A stretch of DNA of 64,000 nucleotides, taken from Holacanthus passer. Lineage: Eukaryota; Chordata; Actinopteri; Pomacanthidae. Position numbers and translations under genes: made by a program. The stretch is taken from assembly GCA_025331565.1 (NCBI GenBank), contig JAFREQ010000021.1:3479001-3543000 (forward strand), written 5' to 3'. Positions within the stretch are counted from its first letter, which is position 1, and each line of letters begins with the position of its first letter. Below, in pieces: positions 49,425 to 61,000 of this stretch. The notes under the pieces are model-generated. The model worked only from the letters and a program-made list of their open reading frames with translations. It made no database searches and was not told the origin of the DNA.

Positions 49425-50250
49425 GCAGCAGAAGTAGTCAGATTTTTTAAAGTGAAAGTAGCAATAAAAGGGTGAAATTACTCAACTGCAAGTAAAGGTC
49501 CTGCATTAAAAATTAGTCCAAAAGTATTAGCAGGAAAATGTATGTGAAGTCTGAAACGTAAAAGTATTTCTTTGGCAGCAAAATGTGTGACAACATATTA
49601 ATGGAGTATTATAATATGACTGTGAATCATTTTATGTTGTAGCCCATGTAGTAATCTCCTTTATACAACCATGTGTTCACAAAGTGTTGAACCTCTCTCC
49701 ATCCTCGCTTGTGAACGACTGAGTCTTTCCAGGATGAACCTTTCATACCCAATCATGATACTATCACCTGTTACCAATGAACCTGTTTACCTGTGGAAGG
49801 ATCCAAACAGGTGTTTTCAATCAGTCCACAACTTTCACAGTCTTTTGTTGCTCTTGTCCCAACTTGTTTGAAATATGTTGCTGCCATCAAATTCAGAATA
49901 AGCAGATATTTACAAAAAACAATGAAGTTAAGGTCAAACATTAAATATATTGTCGTTGTTGACGTATTGGCAGCAAAATGTACTTCAAGTATCAAAAGTA
50001 ACAGAGGTCCTTATGCAGACTGAGCCCTTCCAGAGCCTTATTTCATTACATGATCAAATTATTAAATTACTATTGTCTGAATAGCATTTTAATATCACAT
50101 CACAATGGAGATATTTGTATAATAATAAAAATTACTTTTATAATTGTGGTGTGGTTAATCTACTTTTTTTTTTTTAACTGATTAACTCAGAATTTAGAAG
50201 TATTAACAGGGGGGAAATGAAATACTCAAGTAATGTACAAAAACCTGTTT
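49425..50250 (+). mobile_element. hAT-type MITE interrupted by MITE copy 3 (49645-49965)
   Basis: The left part has gcaagtaaaggtcctgcatt and aaaagtattagcaggaaaat. The right part resumes with ggcagcaaaatgtacttcaa and ends near aatactcaagtaatgtac. Between them sits the third copy of the tgtgttcacaaagtgttgaa element, so one transposon inserted into another. Confidence 0.6.
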
Positions 50251-50709
50251 GACATCATTTTTGGTGCAATGAAATTATTTTGTCTGGCCTGTTGCGTCCA
50301 CTCAGATGGATTTATAATCAGAGTCTGGGTGTGTGCTTTTCAGCTGTTTATAAGCCTGAATAAAGGTCACATAAAAGGAATTGGAATAGCAGTTTTGTTG
50401 CTCATCCCAATAACAATTACCACTTGATGGCGCCATTCTGTCTTCACACTGGTGTTTTCAGAGTTGGGTGCAGCTGAATCCCTCCAGAAAAACCTGTCAT
50501 CCATCTGCAGGTCAGCAGATGAATGAAAGGGAGAGAATAACTTTTAGACTTTTTTTCAAAGGTATATTAAGGAAATATTGATATGAAGTTTACAATCATA
50601 ATTTTTGCACAAATAAGTAATAAAATATATAAAAAGCTACTGTGCAGAAATGTTGTGAAAAATCTGGTTTAAGACTGGTTAAGAAACACAAAAGCGGCCA
50701 AACCCAATA

Positions 50710-51200
50710 CACAGAGGTGGAAGAAGTACTGAGATCTTAGTTAAAGTAGTACTACCACTGTGTAGAAATGCCCTGTTACAAGTCAAAGTCACAGTAATAC
50801 AAATTTTACTTCAGCAGAAGTACAAAAGTATTAGCATCAAAATATACTTTTATGTAGCCATTTCAGAATAATGTAAATTATACTACTGGATCATAATTAC
50901 TGATGCATCAATGTTTACATCACTTTAATGCTGAAGCCAGTAAAGGTGGCTAGTCTTAATTATTTTCAATGCTGGGTAGCTTGTGAATTTGTATTTATAC
51001 ATAAAACAATAGATTTGTTGATTACATTTTATATTTTCAATTTGAATCTGCAGAGTAGCTTAAGTTATTGAGTGATTGTGGATCCAGTGGAGTTAAAAGT
51101 ACAATATTTGCCTCAGAAATGTAGTGGAGTAGAAGTACAAAGTAGCAGGAAAAGGAAATACTCAAGTAAAGTAAAAGTACCTCAATACTTCAATCTGCCA
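50710..51200 (+). mobile_element. hAT-type MITE, near full length
   Basis: It begins cagaggtggaagaagtactg and ends aaaagtacctcaatacttca, with the internal markers tgtagtggagtagaagtaca and aaatactcaagtaaagta. It is the same family as 34668-35177. Confidence 0.6.
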
Positions 51201-52495
51201 TACTCAACTTACTGCTTCTCAGTCATTTGCTGTTAATCACAAAGACGCCAAAAACGTCTCAACACAAAACTTGGTTTAAAAAATTTGAATAAATACTTCT
51301 GTTGTGTTTAATTAATGATATTATAGATTAGCAAACAACATTTATCAAAACACATTTATGAACTGTTTTAAACCCACCTGTGAATCATTCATTTGTGTAA
51401 GGATCGTTAATGTGTATTCATACACTATATCATTAAATTATAACTATATTAGACTGCATCATGAATAATTCCGTATCTTTTATACACTATTTTCTTATGT
51501 GTTACAATTGTTAAAAAATACAATAATAAACACTCAAAAATATCATTTCACACACACACACATACACACACACACACGCACACACATTGTCCTTAGGAAA
51601 TTAAAGAAGAATGGACACAATAACACTCATATATTAAATAATTTTATTTATATAAAATACCAAAAACATTTATTCAAATTGAACATAAAGTACGACATCA
51701 CACACAGACTGCACAGTGAACTCTGTGAAATAAAGACGTGAAGGTAAAGAAACTAAAAAAAAAAAAAAAAGAAGAAAGTTCACAAACATACAAACAGCCG
51801 GACAGGGAGGTAGGCTTCAGTGCGTATTGATTGTCTACAGCAGTGGACATCCAGGGGTCTAAAGAAACAACTAGATTCATTTAAAAAAATAATGACACAT
51901 AATTAGAGAAAATAAGAATGATTATCTCACTGACAGGTTTCAGTCTGTAAAGGTCCACCCAGGCGGGGGTCTCCGGGTTAAACGTCCAACAGGGGTCCAC
52001 GGCTTGATGTCTGGTTAATGAGGTCAATGGTGTCGTCAGATGTGCACCATCCAGTGATGTAGTTAAAAATCAGAAACCTGATCCAGCATCATAGACAAAA
52101 AACTGTTACACATCTTCCTCCTCTCTCCAGTAACCCACGACGGAGCATCACATCACCCCTGAAGGTCCATTTTACCGATTCAAAGATTCAGATTTACACT
52201 TCATCGCCCCAAAGGGAGATTTGTTTTCACAGAGAGACACACAGATATAAAGACAGCAGCATACAGAGAGAGACGACACACACAGCCTCCATAAATACAT
52301 TCATACATCCCAGCGCACAACGTTGTCAAAGCTGCAACGGCCGAGAGGACAAAACTCCATCACAAGGTCCTGCATCTCCGTCCAGGCGGCGGTAATGTGA
52401 CGTGATGATTGAGGGGGGTGATCAGTGCCTTTTGCTACTGTGAGTGCAAGGCTCTGAGAGTGTGGGTGTGTATGTGATGCTGGTAAGTTTGTTCG

Positions 52496-53020
52496 TCAAC
52501 ATAGTGAAGAGGCAGAAGAAAAGTTGGATTTATGGTTTTGTAAAGCAGATAACACGGAGTCTTTGCTGGGATTGTTTATGGATAAAATGATGTTGTCTAT
52601 AGTGAGTCCAAGATATTTAAAGTTGTTGACCTGACCTGTCTTGTGATGGATCCAGTTCTTCTGTTTTGTCCGCATCCAGCTGCAGGGAGTTTTCACTGCA
52701 CCTTTGTGTGAAGTGAGCGTTTTGATAGGCAGTAACAGAGTTCTAGTGATTGAGTAGTCTGACGATGGTAGTGCCATCAGAGTATTCGGAGTATGTGGTG
52801 ATGGGTGAGAGGGTGATGATGATACTGTGTCTCTTCTAACGGCCTGGGGTCCATTGCTGCTGGATGAAGAGCGGAGGGATGTTGACGTGATGAAGTTTCT
52901 TGATCGTCTGGTGTTTGAATCGTACTGAAGGCTGAAGCTGCAGTCAACAAAGAGGATCGTGGCGAAGTTGCCTGGTGATTCCAGATGTTGGAGCAGGCGT
53001 GCCACAGCATCCTCCGACCC
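52496..53020 (-). pseudogene. LINE reverse-transcriptase relic
   Basis: On the minus strand the frame opens ARLLQHLESPGNFATILFVD, the start of a reverse-transcriptase palm motif as in fish non-LTR elements (LxxLDxxxxYArxLFiDfSsAF). After a large internal deletion it resumes with KTEELD-like and VNNFKYLGLTID text, the FLG(V/I)xI block downstream of the catalytic YADD box. The catalytic motif itself is deleted and frames shift, so it is dead. It begins within about 30 bases of the SIX3 stop codon. Confidence 0.65.
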
Positions 53021-53042
53021 TCATTTGGCTTTTTACAAAGTC

Positions 53043-54381
53043 TCACACGTCCAAGTCAGAGTCACTGTCCGTTACTGAGAGGAGAGTCTCTCCATCTGCG
53101 CGCTCCCCGCTTTCATCCGGGCTGCACTCTCCTCCACTGAGGGAACGCACGCCGTCTGGACACATCCGGTGGTGCTGCAACCTGGAGATGGAGGAAGAGG
53201 GAGATGTTAAAAGTGCAAGTGAAGTGTGGAAAACTTCTTACATTGTTTTGTTCTTGTGAGCAAAAAAAAAAACAACTTCTCACTAAACCTAAAACTGACT
53301 GAAATATTAGAACTGGAACCAAATCAAAGCATAACAACAAATCCTCTCCTGTGCATTTGCACCTATTCATGCACACTTTGCCCTCATCAGCAAGGCGCTT
53401 GACCCACACACTGAGCCTGAAGCAAATGATAGTGAGAGACACAGGGGGAGACTGTCAGACGGAAACTCCTGTACGAGCGGAGTGGCCGTGCGCTTTTACG
53501 CACGGATGGCACTTTTACGCACGAGCTTGGCTGCATGAAATTTCCTCCGTGAATGAGTGAAATTAAGTGAGTGATCAATAAAGAGACTTGTGGACACGTG
53601 GAGCGGCCTTGAATTTAACAGTATTCGGATACTTTACTGGGCAAAACATTTCCTTGAAGCTACTTTTCAGCACGTGAATCATCCTCAGACTCACTGACCT
53701 GTTCTTGGCTGCAGCCGCTCGGTCTCTCTGTCTCCGGTTCTTGAACCAGTTCCCAACTTGGGTCGGCGTGAGTCCGGTTGCGTGCGCTAACTCCCGCTTC
53801 TTCCCGGGGTTGGGGTAGGGGTCCTGCAGGTACCACTCTCTGAGCAGCCCCCTGGTGCGCTCCTTGAAGCAGTGCGTCTTCTGCTCCCCGTCCCAGATGG
53901 TCCTCGGCAGCGGGAACTTCTTCCTCACCCGGTACTTGTCCACCGGTCCGAGCGGCCGCCCCCGCAGCTTCTCCGCCTCCCGGTAGTGAGCCTCCAGCCA
54001 CATGGCCTGCAGCTTCCCGTGCGAGGCGCGCGTGAACCGGTGCGTCTCCAGGATGCGGTAGAGCTCGCGGAAGCTGCCGGTGTGGAAGGCCACCACGGCC
54101 CTGGCCCGCTGCACCGACTCGTGCTCCGAGATGGAGTCCCGGCCGTCCGCGGTCACCGGGAGCGACCAGAGGAAGCGGGCCAGCCGCTCCACGTCCCCGG
54201 TCTCCTCCAGGGTCTCGCACACGCCGGCGATCTGCGCCGCGGAGAAGCAGAGTCCCGGGAGGGCCGGGCGGGGACAGGAGGAGGGGGGGTCCTCCGGGGC
54301 CACAAGAGGGGGCCCATCCGGGAAGTGAGGCAGGAGGATGCGGGAGGCTGAGAGAAAGTCGAGCGGAGATCTGAACACCAT
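53043..54381 (-). CDS. six3: SIX3-type homeobox transcription factor (2 exons, 273 residues)
   Basis: Homeodomain regulator of forebrain and eye development, acting with Groucho-type co-repressors. Exons are 54381-53699 and 53181-53043 (AG|G phase, donor gtcagt, acceptor ctccag), as in SIX3. The opening MVFRSPLDFL is SIX3-specific. The SIX domain is about residues 45-155 (FSAAQIAGVCETLEETGD, LRGRPLGPVDKYRVRKKFPL) and the homeodomain about 158-226, with NWFKNRRQRDRAAAAKNR and lysine at position 50. The C-terminus ends LLSVTDSDSDLDV, like SIX3 (SSDSECDV). At 273 residues it is shorter than human SIX3 (332): the Gly-rich N-terminal stretch and most of the C-terminal Ser/Thr region are missing. 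It also has unusual changes in the SIX domain (VTADGRDSISEHES where SIX3 has a NKHES-type segment). It is likely a diverged fish SIX3 duplicate; SIX7 is a less likely alternative. Confidence 0.94.
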
Positions 54382-54592
54382 CTGGATGATGATGAAGAGG
54401 CTCCGAAACAGACAGAAATCTGCTCGGGTCTGACTCTTTAGCTCACCTGGAGTCAGGGCGGGAACCTCAGTCCGACTCCTGATTGGTCACCTCGGAGCTG
54501 ATGCGAGGTTGTCATGGCAGCGCTGTCAATCACAGCACAGAGGATTTGTCTGGACTGTCTATTGTGAACCAATCCTTTAAACAGATTTTCTG

Positions 54593-54625
<33 letters not shown>

Positions 54626-54640
54626 CCAACTCAAGGTCCA
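54382..54640 (-). promoter_or_regulatory. six3: SIX3 promoter region with CCAAT and GC boxes
   Basis: Upstream of the SIX3 start, read on the minus strand, there is a CCAAT box (plus strand gattggtc at 54480-54487) about 100 bases before the ATG. A GC-rich box (cagggcggg) lies between them, near 54456. A (CA)n tract at 54594-54621 closes the region. No clear TATA box is seen. Confidence 0.5.
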
Positions 54641-57559
54641 CTTGGCTTTTTCCGGAGCTCTAGAACAGAACAACAGCATCAGAAACAAAAAAATAAAGTT
54701 AGTATAGTTTCAGCTCTTCAGCTTTTGTTTGAGCCTCTGCTGAATCATGAAGGAAAAAGTGAGTCCAAACAATTTAAAGTGTGACTCTAAATGTTATTTG
54801 AACAAATACTATCGGGTTGTGTGTTGGTATTAGAAAATAAACTATAAAAAATTTTGTTGTGTGAGTTTTAATGAATTTGAATTTGTTTTATTTCTAACAT
54901 GTCTGTTATTATTACTCTTATTATTATTTAAATATTATCATTAGTAGTTGTAGTAGTATTGTTATAATTATATTATTGGGCATTTCTTTCCACTTTATTT
55001 TTGTATTTTAATTGTCTGTATTTTATCTGTGTCATTGCAGTCCTGGTTCAAACTAAAGGCCAAACAAAACGGCAAAGTGATCTCGTGTGAAGACAAACTC
55101 TGTTAGCAACAAGGTACAAAGTGAGTCAACAACATAATCAATCATAATAAACAAATAATAATGTGAGTCAGATGATGTGTCATATCTGATAAAAAATAAA
55201 GGGGGGAAAAAACATCTTGAAACCAAACTGAACTGACATCAGCGTCTGCGATCTGCTAAATCTCATAACCTGTGTGTTCCTGCCGTTAAGCCGCTTGCAT
55301 CATTAATAGCAGTAATGTGGCCGGTGTGATTGGAAATCTCACCCAGACCTGAAAGCGTATGTTTCTCTAAGTGGTCTCCCGCCACTCTAATCACATTCTA
55401 ATCACTTTTCTATTCTCTAATATATATAAGTTCAGAGATAAGCTGCGCTCCAGCTCCATTCTGTTACCTTGGATTAACATTGGGCCTATACAGCCGCCTA
55501 ACATTAGTCTAATAGAGCAGCATATTCAATCAGCATTAGCACATTTTGGTTGCCCTCGGCCATATGCTTTGGAGTGTGGCACCCTTCATGCAGTGTGTCT
55601 GTGTGCAATATGAACATAAAGTGGATATTTTGGGCTCAGCAAATAAAAGAATTTCCCAAACACCAAAACACACACATCTCATTGTGTTTTGTCACACACG
55701 TTCTTCCGAATGTGAGCTCTGGTGCAGATGTGTTGGGCGTGAAAAAGGGGGTCACCCAGCTTAAAAAAGGGTTAATGCCAATTACCCCGACAGACAGATG
55801 TCCCTGCTTGGTGGTGTGAGGAGCTGTGTGCCAGTTTTTCACCCCAGATGATGCATAGGCTTCATGCTTGTAATGGTAATCCCTCCTTCCTTTATTAAAT
55901 CAAATAAGCTTTGTAACAATAATGTTTATTTATTTAGCACTTGAGGAGGAGAAAAAGACTAATAAAGTATCGGTATACACACATATATATATGCTCAGAA
56001 ATACAAATTGAAAGAAAGCATGTTCAATGAAGTAAGATTCAATAATGATTTTGACTAAAGTTCATCAGGTCAGTCGACAGTTGAGGAGCCCAAACAACAA
56101 AAGCTCTGTCTCCTTTAGTCTTAATAGCCAACAGGTTCCTGCCTGAGGATTGTGGGCAGGTTGATACAGACAGAGAAACAATCTGTGGCCATGAAGGGTG
56201 TACAGCTCTTTAACACACTGGCAGCCAGAGTGAAGGCATTAAAAGAGTACTCCATCAATTTAGCATTATCTATAACATTGTCAGAATTTTAAAAAACAAT
56301 TCTGAGTGATTGATTTGAAAATTGATGCGGCAGAATCTTTTTCATTTCAAACGTTCTTCCTTGTCAAAACCTACATTACCCACAATGCAGTTCTGATTCA
56401 GTTGAGTTAATGTGCTGAATTGGTGGATCAGTTAATAAGAAGAAAACAACAGTCCAACTCCGCAGACATGTTCACAAAGCAGAATCAAGGTGATCTAAAC
56501 GGATTTCACAGGCGTGTTTTGCAGCCAGGAAACCTGTTTCAGTGTCGGTTAAGTTTCTATTCCTCTTCTTCCCACACATGCATTCACACCGAGCATCTCA
56601 TCCTGATCTACTTGAGATGCTTGAGTCTCCAGAGGGCCACGGCAGGTTTCTCTCTGTTTGTGTTTTAACAGCAGAACAATGGACAAACACGCACAACGGC
56701 CTCTGAGCGACAGTCACGGCCAGAGCTCCTCCAAGTTGAAAAGACATTCTTCCAATTGAGGCAGGAAGGACACATCGAACACACTCGAGGGGAAACATCT
56801 TCTAGGTGTGCATGTGTGCAATGTGGCGATGATGAGGGGGGGTGAGTGTGTCATAACGGTGACAATTAAGTTGATTCAGCCACGTCTCCTTTCAGCAACA
56901 GGACAATTAAGCAGGGAGGAGGAGGGAAGGCGGCTAAAAGTGGGTGGATGACACTTTCAGGGTGGCTGGAGGAACACAGCGAGGATACAAAGTGAATCGC
57001 CTCTGCGTCTCCTTATCCCCCCGTAAACAAAAGCCCAGCTCCTAATTAACCTCTCCACTGACCTCCACAACTTAACACTGACCTCTTAAGCCCTGAAACT
57101 TTAACCCCCTCACCCCGTCTCATTGGAAGAGGCCGTACAGCCCCCCTAACTCCCCACAAAGCCTCCTCCTCGTTAAGCCACTAATCACTTCCTGAGTCTT
57201 TGTTGTGCTTTTGTGCTCTTACAGGGATCCAGGAGAGTTTTGCAGCACAATGGTACCCAAAAAAAAAAAAAAAAAGCAGGAAGGAGGGGGTTAAACTGTG
57301 GCAGACTGAGTGAGATGAAAATTAAGATGTGGAGAAAGTGGGAGGACGGACCTTTTTATACAAACTAACCTGATGCTAAACTTTCAGAGTTAATCGAGTG
57401 TCAACCAGTCATATAGTTAGTTTCAAGAAAAGTAATCAACAATTACGCTAATCAATCTATCATTTATGAGAATAATGCAACAATTTAAGCTCTTTTCTTT
57501 CTTTTCCCAAAGTTGAGAATTAACACTGTATATCTTATTTGTTCAAAAGTAAAGTTTAA

Positions 57560-57740
57560 AGCTGTAAAGTTGTGATTTCACAAGGGGGTTGAATAAGAGA
57601 AAGAGCAGGCTAGCTGTTTCCCTCTGCTTCCAGTCTTTATGCTAAGCTACGCTAAGTGTCTCCTGGCTGCAACTTCCTATTTAGCACACAGACATGGGTG
57701 TGGTGTCGATCTTCTCATCTGACTCTCGGCAAGAAGGCGA
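57560..57740 (-). repeat. Interspersed fish repeat, reverse copy of the 4985-5115 family
   Basis: The sequence ctagctgtttccctctgctt then ccagtctttatgctaagct is the reverse complement of the block at about 5044-5105. Confidence 0.6.
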
Positions 57741-57929
57741 AAGTGTTTTTCCAAAATGTTTTCCTCATGTCAAGTCACTAATGAAGGAAAATGTTGGTTC
57801 CAGCCTGTAATTGTAAATTGAATATGATTTGGTTTGGGAATGTTGGTCAGACTAATCAATTGCAGTTTATTCATTTCCCACTATCACTAGGATGAATTGA
57901 TCAATCAATACAAATGATCCAAAGGAAGG

Positions 57930-57931
<2 letters not shown>

Positions 57932-57968
<37 letters not shown>
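57932..57968 (+). repeat. (GT)n microsatellite
   Basis: About 18 uninterrupted GT units in the SIX3-side gene desert. Confidence 0.95.
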
Positions 57969-57969
<1 letters not shown>

Positions 57970-58029
57970 TCACCATTTGACCACATCTTGACCTGTGTCG
58001 CAGAAAGCTGAGGAGGACACGTCCTCAAG

Positions 58030-58096
58030 TAATCTTACTTGGGCGACTAATCCTGCCCCCTGATTGGTTCGTAACCCAAAACCTGGAAGTTAATCC
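58030..58096 (+). promoter_or_regulatory. Cluster of TAATCC/TAATCT motifs (Otx/K50 homeodomain type)
   Basis: TAATCT occurs at 58030-58035 and TAATCC at 58048-58053 and 58091-58096, all in the same orientation within 67 bases, with a CCAAT-like attgg between the last two. TAATCC is the site bound by K50 homeodomains such as OTX, CRX and PITX. The block lies 3.7 kb upstream of SIX3. Regulatory use is an inference. Confidence 0.35.
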
Positions 58097-61000
58097 TGCT
58101 ACCTTTATAGGCGAGGCGTTAGTCCAGCTGTGTGAGGGCTGAAACAGCTGGAGAAGAGAAGTGTTTTTCAGAGAGACTGGAACACACATGTAAACACCTA
58201 ACCAGGGTTGGGACACGCAAACACACACAGATGCTCACAACTAAGCATCCACACATGACAGATGGGTGACAATAAAAGCACAAACACCTCACTGAGAGAT
58301 GAACAAACAAAATAATCAGATAATCAGATAATTTGACTAATAATTCCTCTCATGTGCTGCACTGCTCTCCAGGCCAGATGTTAAAGCAGTTATTACATCA
58401 TTATCCCGAGTTTTGTTAGTGTCATCTCACCACTCGCAGCGCTTTTAATTAATAGCCTGAATAACACAAACACAGCAGCAGTCCGACAAACAAAGCCCAG
58501 CAGCCAAAAATACAAACAGCTGGAGCGCGAACAAACGTCTGGCAGCCAGGTCTGCCGTGACACACAGTCATACAGATGTAAGGACGCACACACACACACA
58601 CACACAATTAAGACATTAACATCCTCCAATTACACATATTCATGCAGGGTAAGGAAACAGTGCATCAAGGAAAAGGAAATGGAGAGAATGAGTCAGATTA
58701 AAGTGCTTCATTTCCTTCATCAATATTTTTGTGGAAAACTTTTATAAAATGTGTCGATCTACCAAAGGTATCTGTAATAAATGTGAAAGAAATAAATATA
58801 TCAACCTTTTTAAGAATTCAGGAGGTTTATACCTGATTATTCAATTCAATGCAATGATTTATATCAATAAGTGAATCAATTCATGTCAGTTGATGTCCAC
58901 CTTTCAGGATTATAAAGCACCATCCAAGGAGCAAATTACTTACTGTTAATGCACAAAAAATAATGTATGTACAGGTTTCCAAGCGCTGCAGCACAAATAA
59001 AACAGATTCAAACCCGAGCAGGATCAATCATCTTAAATATTAGCTAATAACTATATGTTGCTCTTTAATTGATAGTCACTGATGGCAGATGCAAATCATC
59101 ATGAAATGTATGTTCGTTTCGATTTCTCCTGTATTATAAAGTGTTTTGTCAGTGATTTATGAATTTAGCTGAATAATGAAGGTTTAAAATGTTTTTAAAC
59201 CTTGTGGCTTTTATGTATCTTGTGTTCATTCTGGAATGATCACATATGAATTTGTGGAGCCTGTGTGAACCATTATAAAAGAAATAATTGGAGCAGTTAG
59301 TGTTTTTATCCCCTGTCATGCTTCATTTCATTTCATGCACACTTTGTTTGTTTTATGTGAGGTTTAGAGTTTATGTTGGATTGAATTTGTGAATGTGTGG
59401 ACAAATGTGTTAAGTTCAGGCAGAATGAAACCAAACCAGGCAAACTTGTTTGACACAGCAACAAAACTTAATTCAGTCATGTTTTTTTTGTTTTTTTAAT
59501 TTCAGCATCTTCCAATGAAACCAATGATTGCAATCTGTTCAAATACATGGAAGCAGAATATAAATTGATATATTTCATAAATAGCATTTTATGAAGTATA
59601 TAAAGTTGTTTCCCTCTCTTTTTAATAATATATAATAAAATAATATTGGGTCTAAGACAGATCAACATGTTTTATCTTTCCATGTTATGAATAAGAGAAA
59701 CAATAGGAGGAGTTGACAGCGTTGTGAGACTTTCGGATGAAGGATGAAGGAATGAAAAGGCAGGAGAGGATGAAGCGAAATAAAGTTGGGGGTCAGAATG
59801 AGTGAAAAGAGGAGAAGGAGGGGAGGGTCAGCACAAATGAAAGGAGGGAGAGGAGGAGGCTATAGCCCCCATCCTGTCTGGTGTGGTTGGGGGTAATCTG
59901 GTCTAATCTGCTGCATGTTAACCTATCTGAGCAGCAAGAGCCAGATTATCCCTCTAACAATGGCCACACGCTCATCTGCTAAATTACTCCACTCAAAATC
60001 ATATGCTGAGACACACAAACATGCAGAGACGTCATTCAGGCTCAGACGCACACCCACAGAGATTTCAGGGGACCATCAGTATATTATATTCCGCCTCGTA
60101 TGGAAATTGCACTCCCTGTTTGAAGCCTTAAAATGGCATTGAGAGGAGAGGTGTCTCCTTTGTAGGGCCACCCGGTCACTGTTTCTCTCACCCCAAGGTT
60201 AAAGCCACAAGGCAAGAGTGGGTGGAAAAAGAGGAACTCGAGTGAAAGCACAGGAGCGGTTTTAAAAAAGGAGACCAGGAGCGAGGAGAAAGAGCGACAC
60301 CACCAGCATTTTCCTCCCTGCTAATCAATTCAGCTGCTGTTTTTGTCCACATGTTCTTCAGCGTGTCGGGGTCGACCGGGTCAGCTGACCTCGAGATGGA
60401 GAGAGCACAACAACCACTGGCACTGAGCACCTTCACTGCCCTTTCAGGAGAGGAAGGAATGAACACAATGCTTAATACAGCAGCGATAAATATAAATATA
60501 TTATATGAATATTGTAACGCAGGGCAGGTTCAGTGTCACCGTGTAATCGCCCCGTAAATTGAGTTTCTGAAGCAGCGGTGGCTTTTCAAACAGCTCCAGT
60601 TAAGAAGCCGTGGACTGAGAAGCTCTGAGGTTTCATAGAAGCTGCTATCAATTCAAATAAGAGATGAAAAATGCGAATAAGAAAGAGGCCAGAGGACCAA
60701 GGCTGAGCCGGAGGGCAGAAAGTCTGAAAACACGTGCCCTGTTTATGTAATTAAACAAGACTCCGAGTCTACAGCCACACATTAAATACAAAGTACTGCC
60801 TCATGGGAATGTCATGTTTTGCAAGTATTTGGTCTGATGATGGCGCTCGATACAAAGTTAAGGGATCAGCCGAGCAGGATTAATCCTCTGGGCACAATGA
60901 GCCAAATTTCATCAATCTGTCCAACGATTGTCAAAACCACAAATGTGAACCTGATGGTGGCACTAAAGGAAAAGTCAAAGAATCACGAACGTGAGTAGGC

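Larger units (their letters stand above)
48190..52490. other. Intergenic region between PRKCE and SIX3: no gene found
   Basis: It contains (TA)n at 48518-48549, (ATT)n at 48798-48826, a CTCF-type motif at 49298-49311, a hAT-type MITE split by another MITE (49425-50250), a second hAT-type copy (50710-51200) and (CA)n near 51549-51587. SIX2 and SRBD1, the human neighbours in this interval, are not detected. Confidence 0.65.

Noticed and set aside
48190..53000. SIX2 or SRBD1 exons expected from human synteny
   Set aside because: Neither a second SIX homeodomain nor an SRBD1-like frame was seen on either strand.
53872..54351. 159-codon plus-strand open frame antisense to SIX3
   Set aside because: GC-rich coding sequence commonly leaves the antisense frame open. 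It is rich in Arg/Pro/Gly and has no independent support.
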